This document shows, in pieces, positions 7,311 through 13,730 of a stretch of DNA of 35,652 nucleotides. The notes beneath the pieces were generated by a model. It did no database searches and was not told the origin of the DNA. It was given only the letters and a program-made list of their open reading frames with translations. Each line of letters begins with the position of its first letter. Positions within the stretch are counted from its first letter, which is position 1. Origin of the DNA: an uncultured Prochlorococcus sp. GTDB lineage: Bacteria > Cyanobacteriota > Cyanobacteriia > PCC-6307 > Cyanobiaceae. Location: assembly GCA_902627325.1 (NCBI GenBank), contig CACOIM010000010.1, positions 1 through 35,652 on the forward strand. Direction: 5' to 3'. The position numbers were made by a program, and so were the translations under genes.

Positions 7311-8618
7311 TTAAGAATTTCCAAAACCAAAAAATGAATTAGATATGAATAAAAAACTGAAAAATAATAAAAATCCTAATCCAATCCAAGATAGCAATTT
7401 TAAAAACTTACCATACTTGTTTATTTCGGGTACTAAATCACTATTTATTGTATCCATTGCCATCCATGCAAATACAGGCGCTGATAAGAAACTTCCTGTC
7501 ATTGCACCAAATACAAAATCTTTGACTCCAATTCCTCCTGATTTAGCTAAAAGCAGTGCAATTAATGAGGCAAAAATATGAATAACCATCCAGTTCTGAA
7601 ATCTAGTTTGTTCGAAAGAAGATTCTATCCTTCCTAAATCTGTTCCTCTAAGAAGTCCTTGAATTGATGAAATGCTTCTTGGATAAGCATCTAGGCATGT
7701 CAATGTTGTACTAAACATTGCGGCGAAAGAAGCTGGAATTATTATCCATTTTGACCACTCTCCTATTGATTCGGTATAAAGTTTAATTAGATTCTGGGCA
7801 AATGACACTCCACTTCCAGACAACATACCATCACCAGTCCCATACATAGTTATTGCTCCCAATGTTACAAAGAAAATTGCAGTTATTATCGTTATTAAGT
7901 ATCCAAGATTAAAGTCAAATTCGGCTTCTTGAACTGTAGGCCTATATTTGGATTCCTTGTTTTTGGAAAACATCCAAAGTGAAGGCCATACACATAGTTC
8001 AACTGGACAAGGCATCCAACCCATCAATGGTATAAGAAAAGATAAATTAGATAGTCTCCAGGGGCTTGTTTCTGGGTTGAAAAAAGTTGCAGTTAGATCG
8101 TTGTTTAAGCTGCCATTTATTAATAAAGAAATAACTGCGAAAAAAGTCAATATTGTAAGTAAAGAAACCAATATTTTTGATAAATTATCTAAGGCTTTGT
8201 ATTTACCAAATATTAATATAAAGCCACATATAACCAAAACTATAATTGATAAATCCATCGGTGGAAAATTTGAAAATAATGGAATATTTGTCAAAAGAAC
8301 ACCCGAGACGAAGCTAACAGCTGCAATTGTAAAAGTTCCTGTCACTAAACTAATAATCAGAAAGATAGGAAGGTATAAAGAATTTCTCTTCTTAAAACCC
8401 TCTAAGAGTGTCATTCCTGTCGATGCAGTAAAGCGGGTTCCAACAAGTAAGAATGGATATTTCAGAAAATTTGTAATGAGTATTAGAACAATTAATGAAA
8501 ATCCAAATCTTGCACCAGCTGTGGTCGATGACATAAGATGAGAACCTCCAATTGCAGCACCTGCAAAAATTATTCCAGGACCTATAACATTTTGGATTTT
8601 TGAACTAAACAAAGACAT
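7311..8618 (-). CDS. Nramp-fold transporter with altered metal-site motifs
   Basis: A 435-residue protein with about eleven helices. It opens GPGIIFAGAAIGGSHLMSS, which aligns with the first Nramp helix. Nramp proteins (Mn/Fe importers, APC superfamily) have DPGN here; this protein has GGSH. The second metal-binding element, MPH in helix 6, reads MPC in LMGWMPCPVEL. TAGARFGF, ASFAAMFSTTLTCLDAYPRS and the rest of the fold are retained, so it is a divergent subfamily and its substrate may not be a transition metal. It starts with ATG, is monocistronic and has a 137-bp upstream region. A long opposite-strand frame (7948-8541) is a shadow. Confidence 0.82.
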   Translation of the reverse strand: MSLFSSKIQNVIGPGIIFAGAAIGGSHLMSSTTAGARFGFSLIVLILITNFLKYPFLLVGTRFTASTGMTLLEGFKKRNSLYLPIFLIISLVTGTFTIAAVSFVSGVLLTNIPLFSNFPPMDLSIIVLVICGFILIFGKYKALDNLSKILVSLLTILTFFAVISLLINGSLNNDLTATFFNPETSPWRLSNLSFLIPLMGWMPCPVELCVWPSLWMFSKNKESKYRPTVQEAEFDFNLGYLITIITAIFFVTLGAITMYGTGDGMLSGSGVSFAQNLIKLYTESIGEWSKWIIIPASFAAMFSTTLTCLDAYPRSISSIQGLLRGTDLGRIESSFEQTRFQNWMVIHIFASLIALLLAKSGGIGVKDFVFGAMTGSFLSAPVFAWMAMDTINSDLVPEINKYGKFLKLLSWIGLGFLLFFSFLFISNSFFGFGNS

Positions 8619-8755
8619 ATTTTTTGTTATTTAAGTCTATTTTCTCTTCTTTTCCTTGGTTGGGCAAGATTATGTATTTTGAAAACAATTATTTTGTTCT
8701 TAATAAATTTGCCTAAACCATTATTAACTAAAGTAATTTATAAATTTCTTTTAAA

Positions 8756-8941
8756 TTAAGATATTATTTCTAACCATTTATTTTTCCAATCCTTTGAACT
8801 TCTCTTTACAAATTTTAAGTATTCTTCTGATTTTAGATTTAATTGTATAGCCTTTTTCTCAAGATTTGAAGCAGCAATAAAATGTCTTTGCTTTTTATTT
8901 CTGAATAAAGTATTTTTTAAGTTCTTAAAAATATTTGCCAT
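8756..8941 (-). CDS. Small basic hypothetical protein, 61 aa
   Basis: A 61-residue basic protein starting MANIFKNLKNTLFRNKKQRH, an amphipathic basic helix, then a predicted helical domain (AASNLEKKAIQLNLKSEEYL) and a C-terminal WKNKWLEIIS. There is no membrane segment. The first helix could associate with membranes or nucleic acid. The family is unknown. It lies upstream of the Nramp-like gene on the same strand but 137 bp away, so it is probably a separate transcript. Confidence 0.6.
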   Translation of the reverse strand: MANIFKNLKNTLFRNKKQRHFIAASNLEKKAIQLNLKSEEYLKFVKRSSKDWKNKWLEIIS

Positions 8942-9418
8942 TCTTATGAAATTTAATCTTTATCAAACTTACTTTAGAATAGTTGTATTGACAATACTAA
9001 ATATCTTTTTAGAAAACTTTTATTGTCTTTATTAATCTTTTATAGTTTATAGTTTAAATTTGTCTATATTTTATTTATAAGAACTTGATATTTTTATTTT
9101 AAATATAAATAGTAGATGCATAATCAATCATATATACTGGGTTATTTAAAAATATTTAATGGTTGCAATATACTTTCTTGATATTATTAATTAATATTTT
9201 TTATTTTAATTATTGTATTGCAGTAAAATTCAATTAAAAAAGATAGAAAAAATAGAACTTAATGATTTTAGTGAGAGAATAAAAAACTTTATTAATATTG
9301 AGAACAGAAATAAAATTAAACTATAAAATTAAGTAAATACTGTATTGATAAATTTGGTATTTTTTGATGAAGTATGAATGAAAATGTTCAGAAAATAAAT
9401 TAAATTTATAACATGTTG
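8942..9418. other. 477-bp gap with no convincing gene
   Basis: A very AT-rich stretch. The only frame with protein-like composition is a TTG-started plus-strand frame at 9213-9326 (37 codons, KKIEKIELNDFSERIKNFIN in part). It has no Shine-Dalgarno and no ATG and may be a gene remnant. The left part should hold the promoter for the 8756-8941 gene. No hairpin or repeat of note was seen. Confidence 0.4.
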
Positions 9419-9622
9419 TTAACATTTCATTAGATATAGAATCTCTAGATCTTGTCTGGAGTCAGATATTTTTTTCTTCAAGAAAATTAATTCATCTTGG
9501 CTCATTTTTGATTCCTTTATCATTTCTTCAGCTTGATTAATAGCATGTTCTATATTTTTAATTTTTATATCTCTTATTTGTGGATTAGTTTTGCATGCAT
9601 TAATAGTTGATAAATCTAGCAT
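9419..9622 (-). CDS. Small helical hypothetical protein, 67 aa
   Basis: From an ATG, MLDLSTINACKTNPQIRD is followed by a long charged helix (IKNIEHAINQAEEMIKESKM and SQDELIFLKKKISDSRQDLE), probably a short helical hairpin or coiled coil. An in-frame TTG at 9661 would add 13 residues of poor composition (including VNKKF), so I prefer the ATG. There is no signal or membrane segment. The function is unknown. The candidate sRNA at 9691-9740 lies just upstream on the opposite strand, divergent from it. Confidence 0.62.
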   Translation of the reverse strand: MLDLSTINACKTNPQIRDIKIKNIEHAINQAEEMIKESKMSQDELIFLKKKISDSRQDLEILYLMKC

Positions 9623-9678
9623 TTCTATAAATTTTTTATTTACTTTATAATAGACAAACAAATTTTTAAAGGAATAAC

Positions 9679-9684
9679 TATAAT
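9679..9684 (+). promoter_or_regulatory. Perfect -10 box (TATAAT)
   Basis: TATAAT lies in ...AACTATAATAAAA, about 6-7 bp before a run that ends in an intrinsic terminator at 9710-9740. No good -35 was seen, which is common in picocyanobacteria. Its spacing implies transcription starting near 9691. Confidence 0.5.
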
Positions 9685-9690
9685 AAAATT

Positions 9691-9740
9691 AAGAACCTTA
9701 ACCTTATCTAACCCTACTTATTACCAGTAAGGGTTTTTTT
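9691..9740 (+). ncRNA. Candidate ~50-nt small RNA
   Basis: A -10 box at 9679-9684 and an intrinsic terminator at 9710-9740 define a unit of about 50 nt with no room for a useful peptide. The 5' half is a CU-rich, unstructured stretch with a repeated ACCTTA element (AACCTTAACCTTATCTAACC); the 3' half is the terminator hairpin. This is the architecture of short cyanobacterial sRNAs such as Yfr1, but the Yfr1 core CU-rich motif is absent, so it is not Yfr1. The alternative is a leader/attenuator for the TTG-started gene at 9769. No known RNA family is claimed. Confidence 0.45.
9710..9740 (+). terminator. Intrinsic terminator
   Basis: AACCCTACT (9710-9718) pairs with AGTAAGGGTT (9726-9735) with one bulged A and a 7-nt loop, followed by a run of seven T. 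It is oriented for the plus strand, where no gene precedes it: the upstream gene is on the minus strand. Confidence 0.7.
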
Positions 9741-9768
9741 ATGTAATATTAAAAAAACATTTAAACCA

Positions 9769-10056
9769 TTGGAAGAACCCGAAATTAATCCTGACATTCA
9801 GGAAAAAGTTGAATCTCAAGCAGAAAATGCGAGTGAGCAAATTATTAATACTAATGATATTGAAAATATTGAATCTAATTCTAAGAGTGATTCAATTTTT
9901 AAAAGGGTATTAGAAAATGGTTTTGATGGGATTACTACTAACCCTAACTACAAATTATTAGCTCTTTTAATAATCTTATTGATTAATTTATCTTTATTTT
10001 TTCTAGTAGGAAATTTGGGAAAAACATTTCTTAAAAATTCTGGAATTTTAAGTTAA
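9769..10056 (+). CDS. Acidic protein with C-terminal membrane anchor, 95 aa
   Basis: A TTG-started 95-residue protein; no in-frame ATG is available, because the nearest upstream ATG is followed at once by a stop. The first ~45 residues are acidic and Ser/Asn-rich (EEPEINPDIQEKVESQAENA), then FKRVLENGFDGITTNPNYKL and a single helix (LLALLIILLINLSLFFLVG). It looks like a tail-anchored protein with a cytoplasmic acidic domain. Its C-terminal helix resembles that of the 52-aa product at 10338 (IIALLVVNILVILLL, ending GxLS). The last 4 bp overlap a convergent 48-aa gene. Confidence 0.62.
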   Translation: MEEPEINPDIQEKVESQAENASEQIINTNDIENIESNSKSDSIFKRVLENGFDGITTNPNYKLLALLIILLINLSLFFLVGNLGKTFLKNSGILS

Positions 10057-10199
10057 TTATTTAATTTATTACTTTTATTAAACTTAAGTTTTGCATACTT
10101 CAAATCATTGCTTGATATTTCCATCGGTTCACTGCGATCTAATGATCCATGAGTTGGACAATAATAAGTCATCATCATCCATTTATTATTTTTAGTCAT
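10053..10199 (-). CDS. Small hypothetical protein, 48 aa
   Basis: A 48-residue frame, MTKNNKWMMMTYYCPTHGSL followed by DRSEPMEISSNDLKYAKLKF and a basic end. The CPTH segment and conserved-looking Tyr/Trp content suggest a folded micro-domain. Three consecutive Met (8-10) offer alternative starts; MTYYCPTHG may be the true beginning. There is no membrane helix. Its stop overlaps the end of the convergent 9769 gene by 4 bp. The family is unknown. Confidence 0.55.
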   Translation of the reverse strand: MTKNNKWMMMTYYCPTHGSLDRSEPMEISSNDLKYAKLKFNKSNKLNN

Positions 10200-10337
10200 T
10201 TTTTTTTTAACTAGGTCTTATTTATTTAATATAAAAAATCCCTAATCATTGTTTCTTTAATATTTTCTTTCTTTTTCGTTTACATTTTAAATATTTATCT
10301 TTAGATATGGTATTTTCAAACAGTTTAAAATTTTAAA

Positions 10338-10496
10338 ATGGAAAGAGAACCAGAAAATCCTGTAACTTATTTATCTAAATTGATTAAAAAATTAGATATT
10401 AAAAATAGAAATGGAATAATAGCTTTATTGGTAGTAAATATATTGGTAATTTTACTACTTAAATCTTATTTAATAGGTACAGGACTACTTTCTTAG
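10338..10496 (+). CDS. Single-helix membrane micropeptide, 52 aa
   Basis: A 52-residue ATG frame, MEREPENPVTYLSKLIKKLD followed by a membrane helix (IIALLVVNILVILLLKSYLI) and GTGLLS. It has the same design, a polar head plus a C-terminal helix ending near GxLS, as the product at 9769, so the two may be distant paralogues. It is convergent with the TM2 gene, with a 17-bp spacer. Confidence 0.6.
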   Translation: MEREPENPVTYLSKLIKKLDIKNRNGIIALLVVNILVILLLKSYLIGTGLLS

Positions 10497-10513
10497 GTTT
10501 AGTTGTTAAATCT

Positions 10514-10825
10514 TTAGGCAGTTTCGAATTGTTTTGCTAATCTGAAGGCCTTTTTAATAATTAAAAATATTCCATATGCACCCGCTAATATAGGAATTAT
10601 TATTAGAGGATTTGGAGAATAATCATTATAGTTTTTGACACCGTCAACATATTCATATCCAGAACACTTTAAATATAAAAAACTAAAGAAAGTAATACTC
10701 CAACCAATTATTGAAAGTATCCCACCTTTTTTATCACCTTCATAAAACCTGTCTAGTCCTAATCCCCATCCGCCTATTAAGAATAAGCCTCTAATAATTG
10801 AATTCTTTTCTTTTTCTTTGAACAT
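10514..10825 (-). CDS. TM2 domain-containing membrane protein
   Basis: A 103-residue protein with the TM2-domain core GGWGLGLDRFYEGDKKGG. The GLDRFY...G signature lies between two short helices (residues about 12-20 and 36-50), followed by a third helix near residues 73-90 (LIIIPILAGAYGIFLI). TM2 proteins are widespread small membrane proteins with no single established function. It starts with ATG and ends FRLAKQFETA. A loop between helices holds one Cys and several Tyr. About 190 bp of non-coding DNA lies upstream. Confidence 0.82.
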   Translation of the reverse strand: MFKEKEKNSIIRGLFLIGGWGLGLDRFYEGDKKGGILSIIGWSITFFSFLYLKCSGYEYVDGVKNYNDYSPNPLIIIPILAGAYGIFLIIKKAFRLAKQFETA

Positions 10826-11016
10826 AATACTTTTTAATTTAATAATAACTTAGCTTACAAAGTTTGATTTTGCGATAACTAAACTTTAAATTGATTATTA
10901 ATATTAATGTTATTAATTTATAAAATTAGAATTAATATCAAAATTTTTAAAAATGAAGATAAAATCTTTAAATTAACAAATTAAAATAACTGGTAAAAAA
11001 ATAAGCTTAAAGTCAA

Positions 11017-11775
11017 TTATTTATTTGGTCTTATATAAATAAAAATAGATCCATAAATGTCATTCATAATTCTAAGTTCTTCATCAATAAAAATTATGGA
11101 GACTTCACATTTTGGATTGAATTTATTCCATGGTAATTTTCTCCAAACATCTTTCACTGGATACCATTTATTCATTAACAATTTGCTAAAAAGTGGAATT
11201 TTATTTAATCCTTCAACCTCAGTAACTTTTGTTTTCTGAAGACTCATTTTTATTTTTTTATCAACTAAAACTAACTCATCAGCTAATGTAGTTACCGATC
11301 CACCAAAAGTTGGTAATAGTTTAAACCAACCAAATATTGGTATTGTTGTAATTCCAAATATAATAGTATCAAAAGATGATATAAATTCTTTTTTTTGAAA
11401 GTCTATCTTTTGTGAAATCTTACCAATAGTAGATAGACCAAACGAACTTACTTGTAGTTGATGAAGTTTAAAAAATAAATCGCTCTTGACTTTATCATTT
11501 AAAGCATCTTCTACTGCCAGAAAAAAAGGCGAACTTCTAAATAACTCTACATTTGAGAATATTAACTCCCATTCTCCACTAATATTATCTTCTGTTATTG
11601 GTTCACTGTAATCTTTTAATTTATTAATGATTTTATTTATTTCAATTAATTTTTCTTGATATATAGGGGATATTAATTTATTTAACCTTTGACCACGATC
11701 TGTCAACGCTGATAATTTATAGATTTCTGTCTTTAATTTTTCTTTAATTATCATAGTTTTTTTATCTTTCTTCAA
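11017..11775 (-). CDS. PAP/fibrillin family (plastid lipid-associated) protein
   Basis: This 252-residue protein matches the cyanobacterial/plastid PAP-fibrillin layout: an N-terminal LSALTDRGQRLNKLISP helix, ISGEWELIFSNVELFRSSPF (the family's 'G.W.LlyT' strand), and a C-terminal strand cluster that includes a late DEELRIMNDIYGSIFIYIRP. Fibrillins are lipocalin-like proteins of thylakoids and plastoglobules linked to lipid and quinone handling and photoprotection. There is no signal peptide. It starts with ATG, with a second Met at residue 8 as an alternative. It is monocistronic. Confidence 0.85.
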   Translation of the reverse strand: MKKDKKTMIIKEKLKTEIYKLSALTDRGQRLNKLISPIYQEKLIEINKIINKLKDYSEPITEDNISGEWELIFSNVELFRSSPFFLAVEDALNDKVKSDLFFKLHQLQVSSFGLSTIGKISQKIDFQKKEFISSFDTIIFGITTIPIFGWFKLLPTFGGSVTTLADELVLVDKKIKMSLQKTKVTEVEGLNKIPLFSKLLMNKWYPVKDVWRKLPWNKFNPKCEVSIIFIDEELRIMNDIYGSIFIYIRPNK

Positions 11776-11848
11776 TAATAATAAAAATTTTAAAGTTTTT
11801 TTGATTAAACATTATCAAAAAAAAAGATGCTAATGAAACATTTTTTAT

Positions 11849-12031
11849 TTAACTTTCTCCCCATCTTTTTCCAATTTCAAATCCCCATGATTTTGTTAAC
11901 TTTATTACTTCATCATGATTGGAACATTTAGATAGCTCTTCCCTTTTTTCACTAGATTTTTCAATAAGTAATAAGATCTTATTTAATTGATTTATTTTAT
12001 TAATGAATTTCTCAAGATTTTCTTTAGTCAT
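11849..12031 (-). CDS. Nif11-like domain peptide, 60 aa
   Basis: From its ATG, MTKENLEKFINKINQLNKIL is followed by a helix and then DEVIKLTKSWGFEIGKRWGE. This matches the Nif11/nitrile-hydratase-leader pattern of an N-terminal 'LxxFlxkv' helix and a 'vvxlAkexGFxfs' helix. In other picocyanobacteria this domain forms leader peptides of prochlorosin lanthipeptides, but many copies are stand-alone with unknown roles. Here no Cys/Ser/Thr-rich core with a GG cleavage site follows, and no LanM-type modifying enzyme is in the window. I reject the in-frame upstream start at 12067 because it reads into hydrophobic sequence of an overlapping frame. Confidence 0.7.
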   Translation of the reverse strand: MTKENLEKFINKINQLNKILLLIEKSSEKREELSKCSNHDEVIKLTKSWGFEIGKRWGES

Positions 12032-12116
12032 AACTAAAAATATAATATAAAACAAAACCCACTCCAATAATTAGTAAAGCAACTAACAAATTAACTGTCC
12101 AGACAATTTCAATCAT
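12024..12116 (-). CDS. Possible 30-aa single-helix peptide overlapping the Nif11 gene
   Basis: An ATG frame, MIEIVWTVNLLVALLIIGVG followed by FVLYYIFSYD, is a clean single membrane helix. Its end overlaps the ATG of the Nif11-like gene by 8 bp, suggesting translational coupling. Small photosynthetic subunits are this size, but it does not match PetG, PetN, PsbM, PsbT or PsbY as I remember them. It could still be chance. Confidence 0.35.
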   Translation of the reverse strand: MIEIVWTVNLLVALLIIGVGFVLYYIFSYD

Positions 12117-12230
12117 TTTTTCTAGTTAACTCTATGGGCAAATATAATCATAACTTGAATATTATTTTTTTATTATTTCATTAGTTACTTTATAAATATA
12201 TAATTTTAATAACTAAATTCTTATAAATTA

Positions 12231-12416
12231 ATGGGTGAAGCTAAGAGGAGAGAAAAACTAGGTCTTCCTCCTAGAGAAATTAAATCAACTAAAAAAGAAA
12301 TTGGGTCAACAAGTAAATTAAATAAGATTTTAAATAAATACCCTTTTTTGCCTTATATTTTTGGTATTTCTTTATTACTGATACTTATTTTTGATTTGAT
12401 CAATTACTATAGTTAA
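12231..12416 (+). CDS. Small protein with MGEAKRR N-terminus and one membrane helix, 61 aa
   Basis: It starts MGEAKRREKLGLPPRE, a basic N-terminal signature shared by several short cyanobacterial proteins (DUF2839-type among them). A polar linker and a C-terminal membrane helix (about residues 41-58, LPYIFGISLLLILIFDLI) follow. The N-terminal match is convincing but short, so the family label is tentative. It is divergent from the 30-aa peptide/Nif11 unit and separated from it by 114 bp. Confidence 0.68.
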   Translation: MGEAKRREKLGLPPREIKSTKKEIGSTSKLNKILNKYPFLPYIFGISLLLILIFDLINYYS

Positions 12417-12588
12417 ATTAAAAAGTATATAAATTAAAAATTTATTTATTTGTATGACTTAAGAAGGGAAGAAAAATCTAGCTAAATCAATTAATAAATT
12501 GTTCAAAAATGATTATTTAGGAAATAATCAAATACTTACCACATTTACAAAAAAATTTTTCCATAATAATAATACTTATGAATTTATA

Positions 12589-12774
12589 ATGAAAAAAATT
12601 ATTCAAGCAACTCCACTAGCATTATTGTTTAGTATTTTTATTTTAAATGCAAATTTAGAAGCTGCTGGTTGTAGTTCGCATCAAAATAAAAAAGTTCAAG
12701 TAGAATGTTCTACACCAGATGATAATTGTGATAATTTAAAGTCAGATAAAAAATTTAATAAGGTAGACGCATAA
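12589..12774 (+). CDS. Secreted Cys-containing small protein, 61 aa
   Basis: I chose the ATG that gives a textbook signal peptide: MKKIIQATPLALLFSIFILN ending ANLEAAG, with cleavage likely after AEA/EAA. An in-frame start 90 bp upstream would bury the signal and is unlikely. The mature peptide, about 35 residues, holds three Cys (GCSSHQNKK, VECSTPDDNCDNLK) and is hydrophilic, so a disulfide or metal ligand is plausible. Its stop abuts the ATG of the next gene with no spacer, which strongly suggests one transcript and coupled translation. Confidence 0.68.
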   Translation: MKKIIQATPLALLFSIFILNANLEAAGCSSHQNKKVQVECSTPDDNCDNLKSDKKFNKVDA

Positions 12775-13026
12775 ATGTTTGAAAATTTTGGTACCGCTAT
12801 TGTTCAAGCGGTTGGCTTTTTTGGTGTTTTTGGTTTTTTCGTTTATCGTCTTCTTTCAGAAAAAGTATCTACTAATTCTCCAAAAGAAATTATTAAGAAT
12901 AATTCTTCAACTACGGTAAAAAGAATTAGTTCTGAAAAAAAAGGTTTATTTGGAAGGAAAAAGAAAGTTGAACAAAATATAGAAATTAAAAAGAAAGAAA
13001 ATAAAAAAGGGTGGTTTAAACGTTAG
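12775..13026 (+). CDS. Membrane protein with Lys-rich tail, 83 aa
   Basis: An N-terminal hydrophobic segment (IVQAVGFFGVFGFFVYRLLS, residues about 9-28) is followed by a strongly basic tail with FGRKKKVEQN and KKKENKKGWFKR. It starts with ATG directly after the stop of the secreted Cys protein. The VYRLLSE segment resembles FVYRFLSE in the product at 17058, so the two may share a helix type. The tail could bind nucleic acid or acidic lipids. No family is recognised. Confidence 0.65.
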   Translation: MFENFGTAIVQAVGFFGVFGFFVYRLLSEKVSTNSPKEIIKNNSSTTVKRISSEKKGLFGRKKKVEQNIEIKKKENKKGWFKR

Positions 13027-13097
13027 ATAGAAATTTTTACTTGATAAATTTTACAAATTTATATTTGTAAAGATTTTATATTTAAATTCATGCAATA

Positions 13098-13292
13098 ATG
13101 TCTAAAATTTATTATTTCATGGATAAGAAAGGCTATACCACCGAGAGTGGTGGAAGGCAAAATGGTTTTGCCTTGGAACCGGAAATGAATGTTATTTCTG
13201 AAGGCGAATCAAAAAAATCATTAATTATTTTTTCAGTGATAATTTTATCTTTGATTTGCGTAATTGTTTATTATCTTAAGGAAATTAATTAA
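13098..13292 (+). CDS. Psb34-like (ssl1498-type) single-helix protein
   Basis: The 64-residue product carries GYTTESGGRQNGFALEPEMN, which matches the N-terminal motif (YTTEEGGRxNNFAxEPxxY) of the ssl1498 family known as Psb34. That is a one-helix, Hlip-like protein that binds a CP47-containing photosystem II assembly intermediate in other cyanobacteria. It is followed by a single helix (SLIIFSVIILSLICVIVYYL). The helix lacks the chlorophyll-binding ExxNxR motif of true high-light-inducible proteins. The DNA for the conserved motif is unusually GC-rich and contains two adjacent hairpins. The family call is from memory of the motif. Confidence 0.62.
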   Translation: MSKIYYFMDKKGYTTESGGRQNGFALEPEMNVISEGESKKSLIIFSVIILSLICVIVYYLKEIN

Positions 13293-13311
13293 ATATTTAT
13301 ATTATCTAAGA

Positions 13312-13443
13312 TTAATTTTTAAAAAATTTATTTACATCAATCACTGGTAATCTTATTACAGTATTTAAAGTACAGCCAATACTTATAAATGTAAAAGCTA
13401 TTAAAAGGGGCAGATGGTAATTTGCAAGAATAATTTTGTCCAT
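13312..13443 (-). CDS. Single-helix membrane micropeptide, 43 aa
   Basis: An ATG frame, MDKIILANYHLPLLIAFTFI followed by SIGCTLNTVIRLPVIDVNKF and FKN, has one membrane helix and one Cys. It begins 2 bp after the stop of the DUF1330 gene on the same strand, so the two are probably co-transcribed. It is convergent with the Psb34-like gene, 19 bp apart. The function is unknown. Confidence 0.55.
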   Translation of the reverse strand: MDKIILANYHLPLLIAFTFISIGCTLNTVIRLPVIDVNKFFKN

Positions 13444-13445
13444 TT

Positions 13446-13730
13446 TTATAGAGTACTTATAGTTACAAGGTCAGTTAATTCTCTTGAAATTAGATAATTT
13501 TGAAAAACATCTGAGTAAAAAGCTTTTTTGGCAGCAATTTTTGAGTCAAATTCAATCACCATTCCTACATTACCTCCGTCCCAATTAGATGAATTGGAAT
13601 CTTGAGTAATATCTTTTTTAATTACAATTCCTCCAACTGATTTTAACCATGGGAGTACTGTACGAATATATTCAAGAAATAAATCTGAATTGGCGATAGA
13701 GATCTTTTTCAACCAATAACTTTTTTTCAT
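13446..13730 (-). CDS. DUF1330 family protein (ferredoxin-like alpha+beta barrel)
   Basis: From the ATG at 13730 the 94-residue product reads KSYWLKKISIANSDLFLEYI, then VGGIVIKKD, then GMVIEFDSKIAAKKAFYSDV and FQNYLISRE. This is the DUF1330 pattern of 'YxxYxxxxxxxlxxxGG' and 'ViEFpSxeaAxaFYxSpeYq', a dimeric alpha+beta barrel related to small monooxygenases; the function is generally unknown. An upstream in-frame ATG at 13799 would add 23 residues not seen in the family and is less likely. It probably forms a two-gene transcript with the 43-aa membrane peptide. Confidence 0.75.
   Translation of the reverse strand: MKKSYWLKKISIANSDLFLEYIRTVLPWLKSVGGIVIKKDITQDSNSSNWDGGNVGMVIEFDSKIAAKKAFYSDVFQNYLISRELTDLVTISTL

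Noticed and set aside
7948-8541. 197-codon plus-strand frame
   Set aside because: It lies entirely antisense to the Nramp-like transporter and has Lys/Val/Ile-rich composition expected from the reverse of membrane helices.
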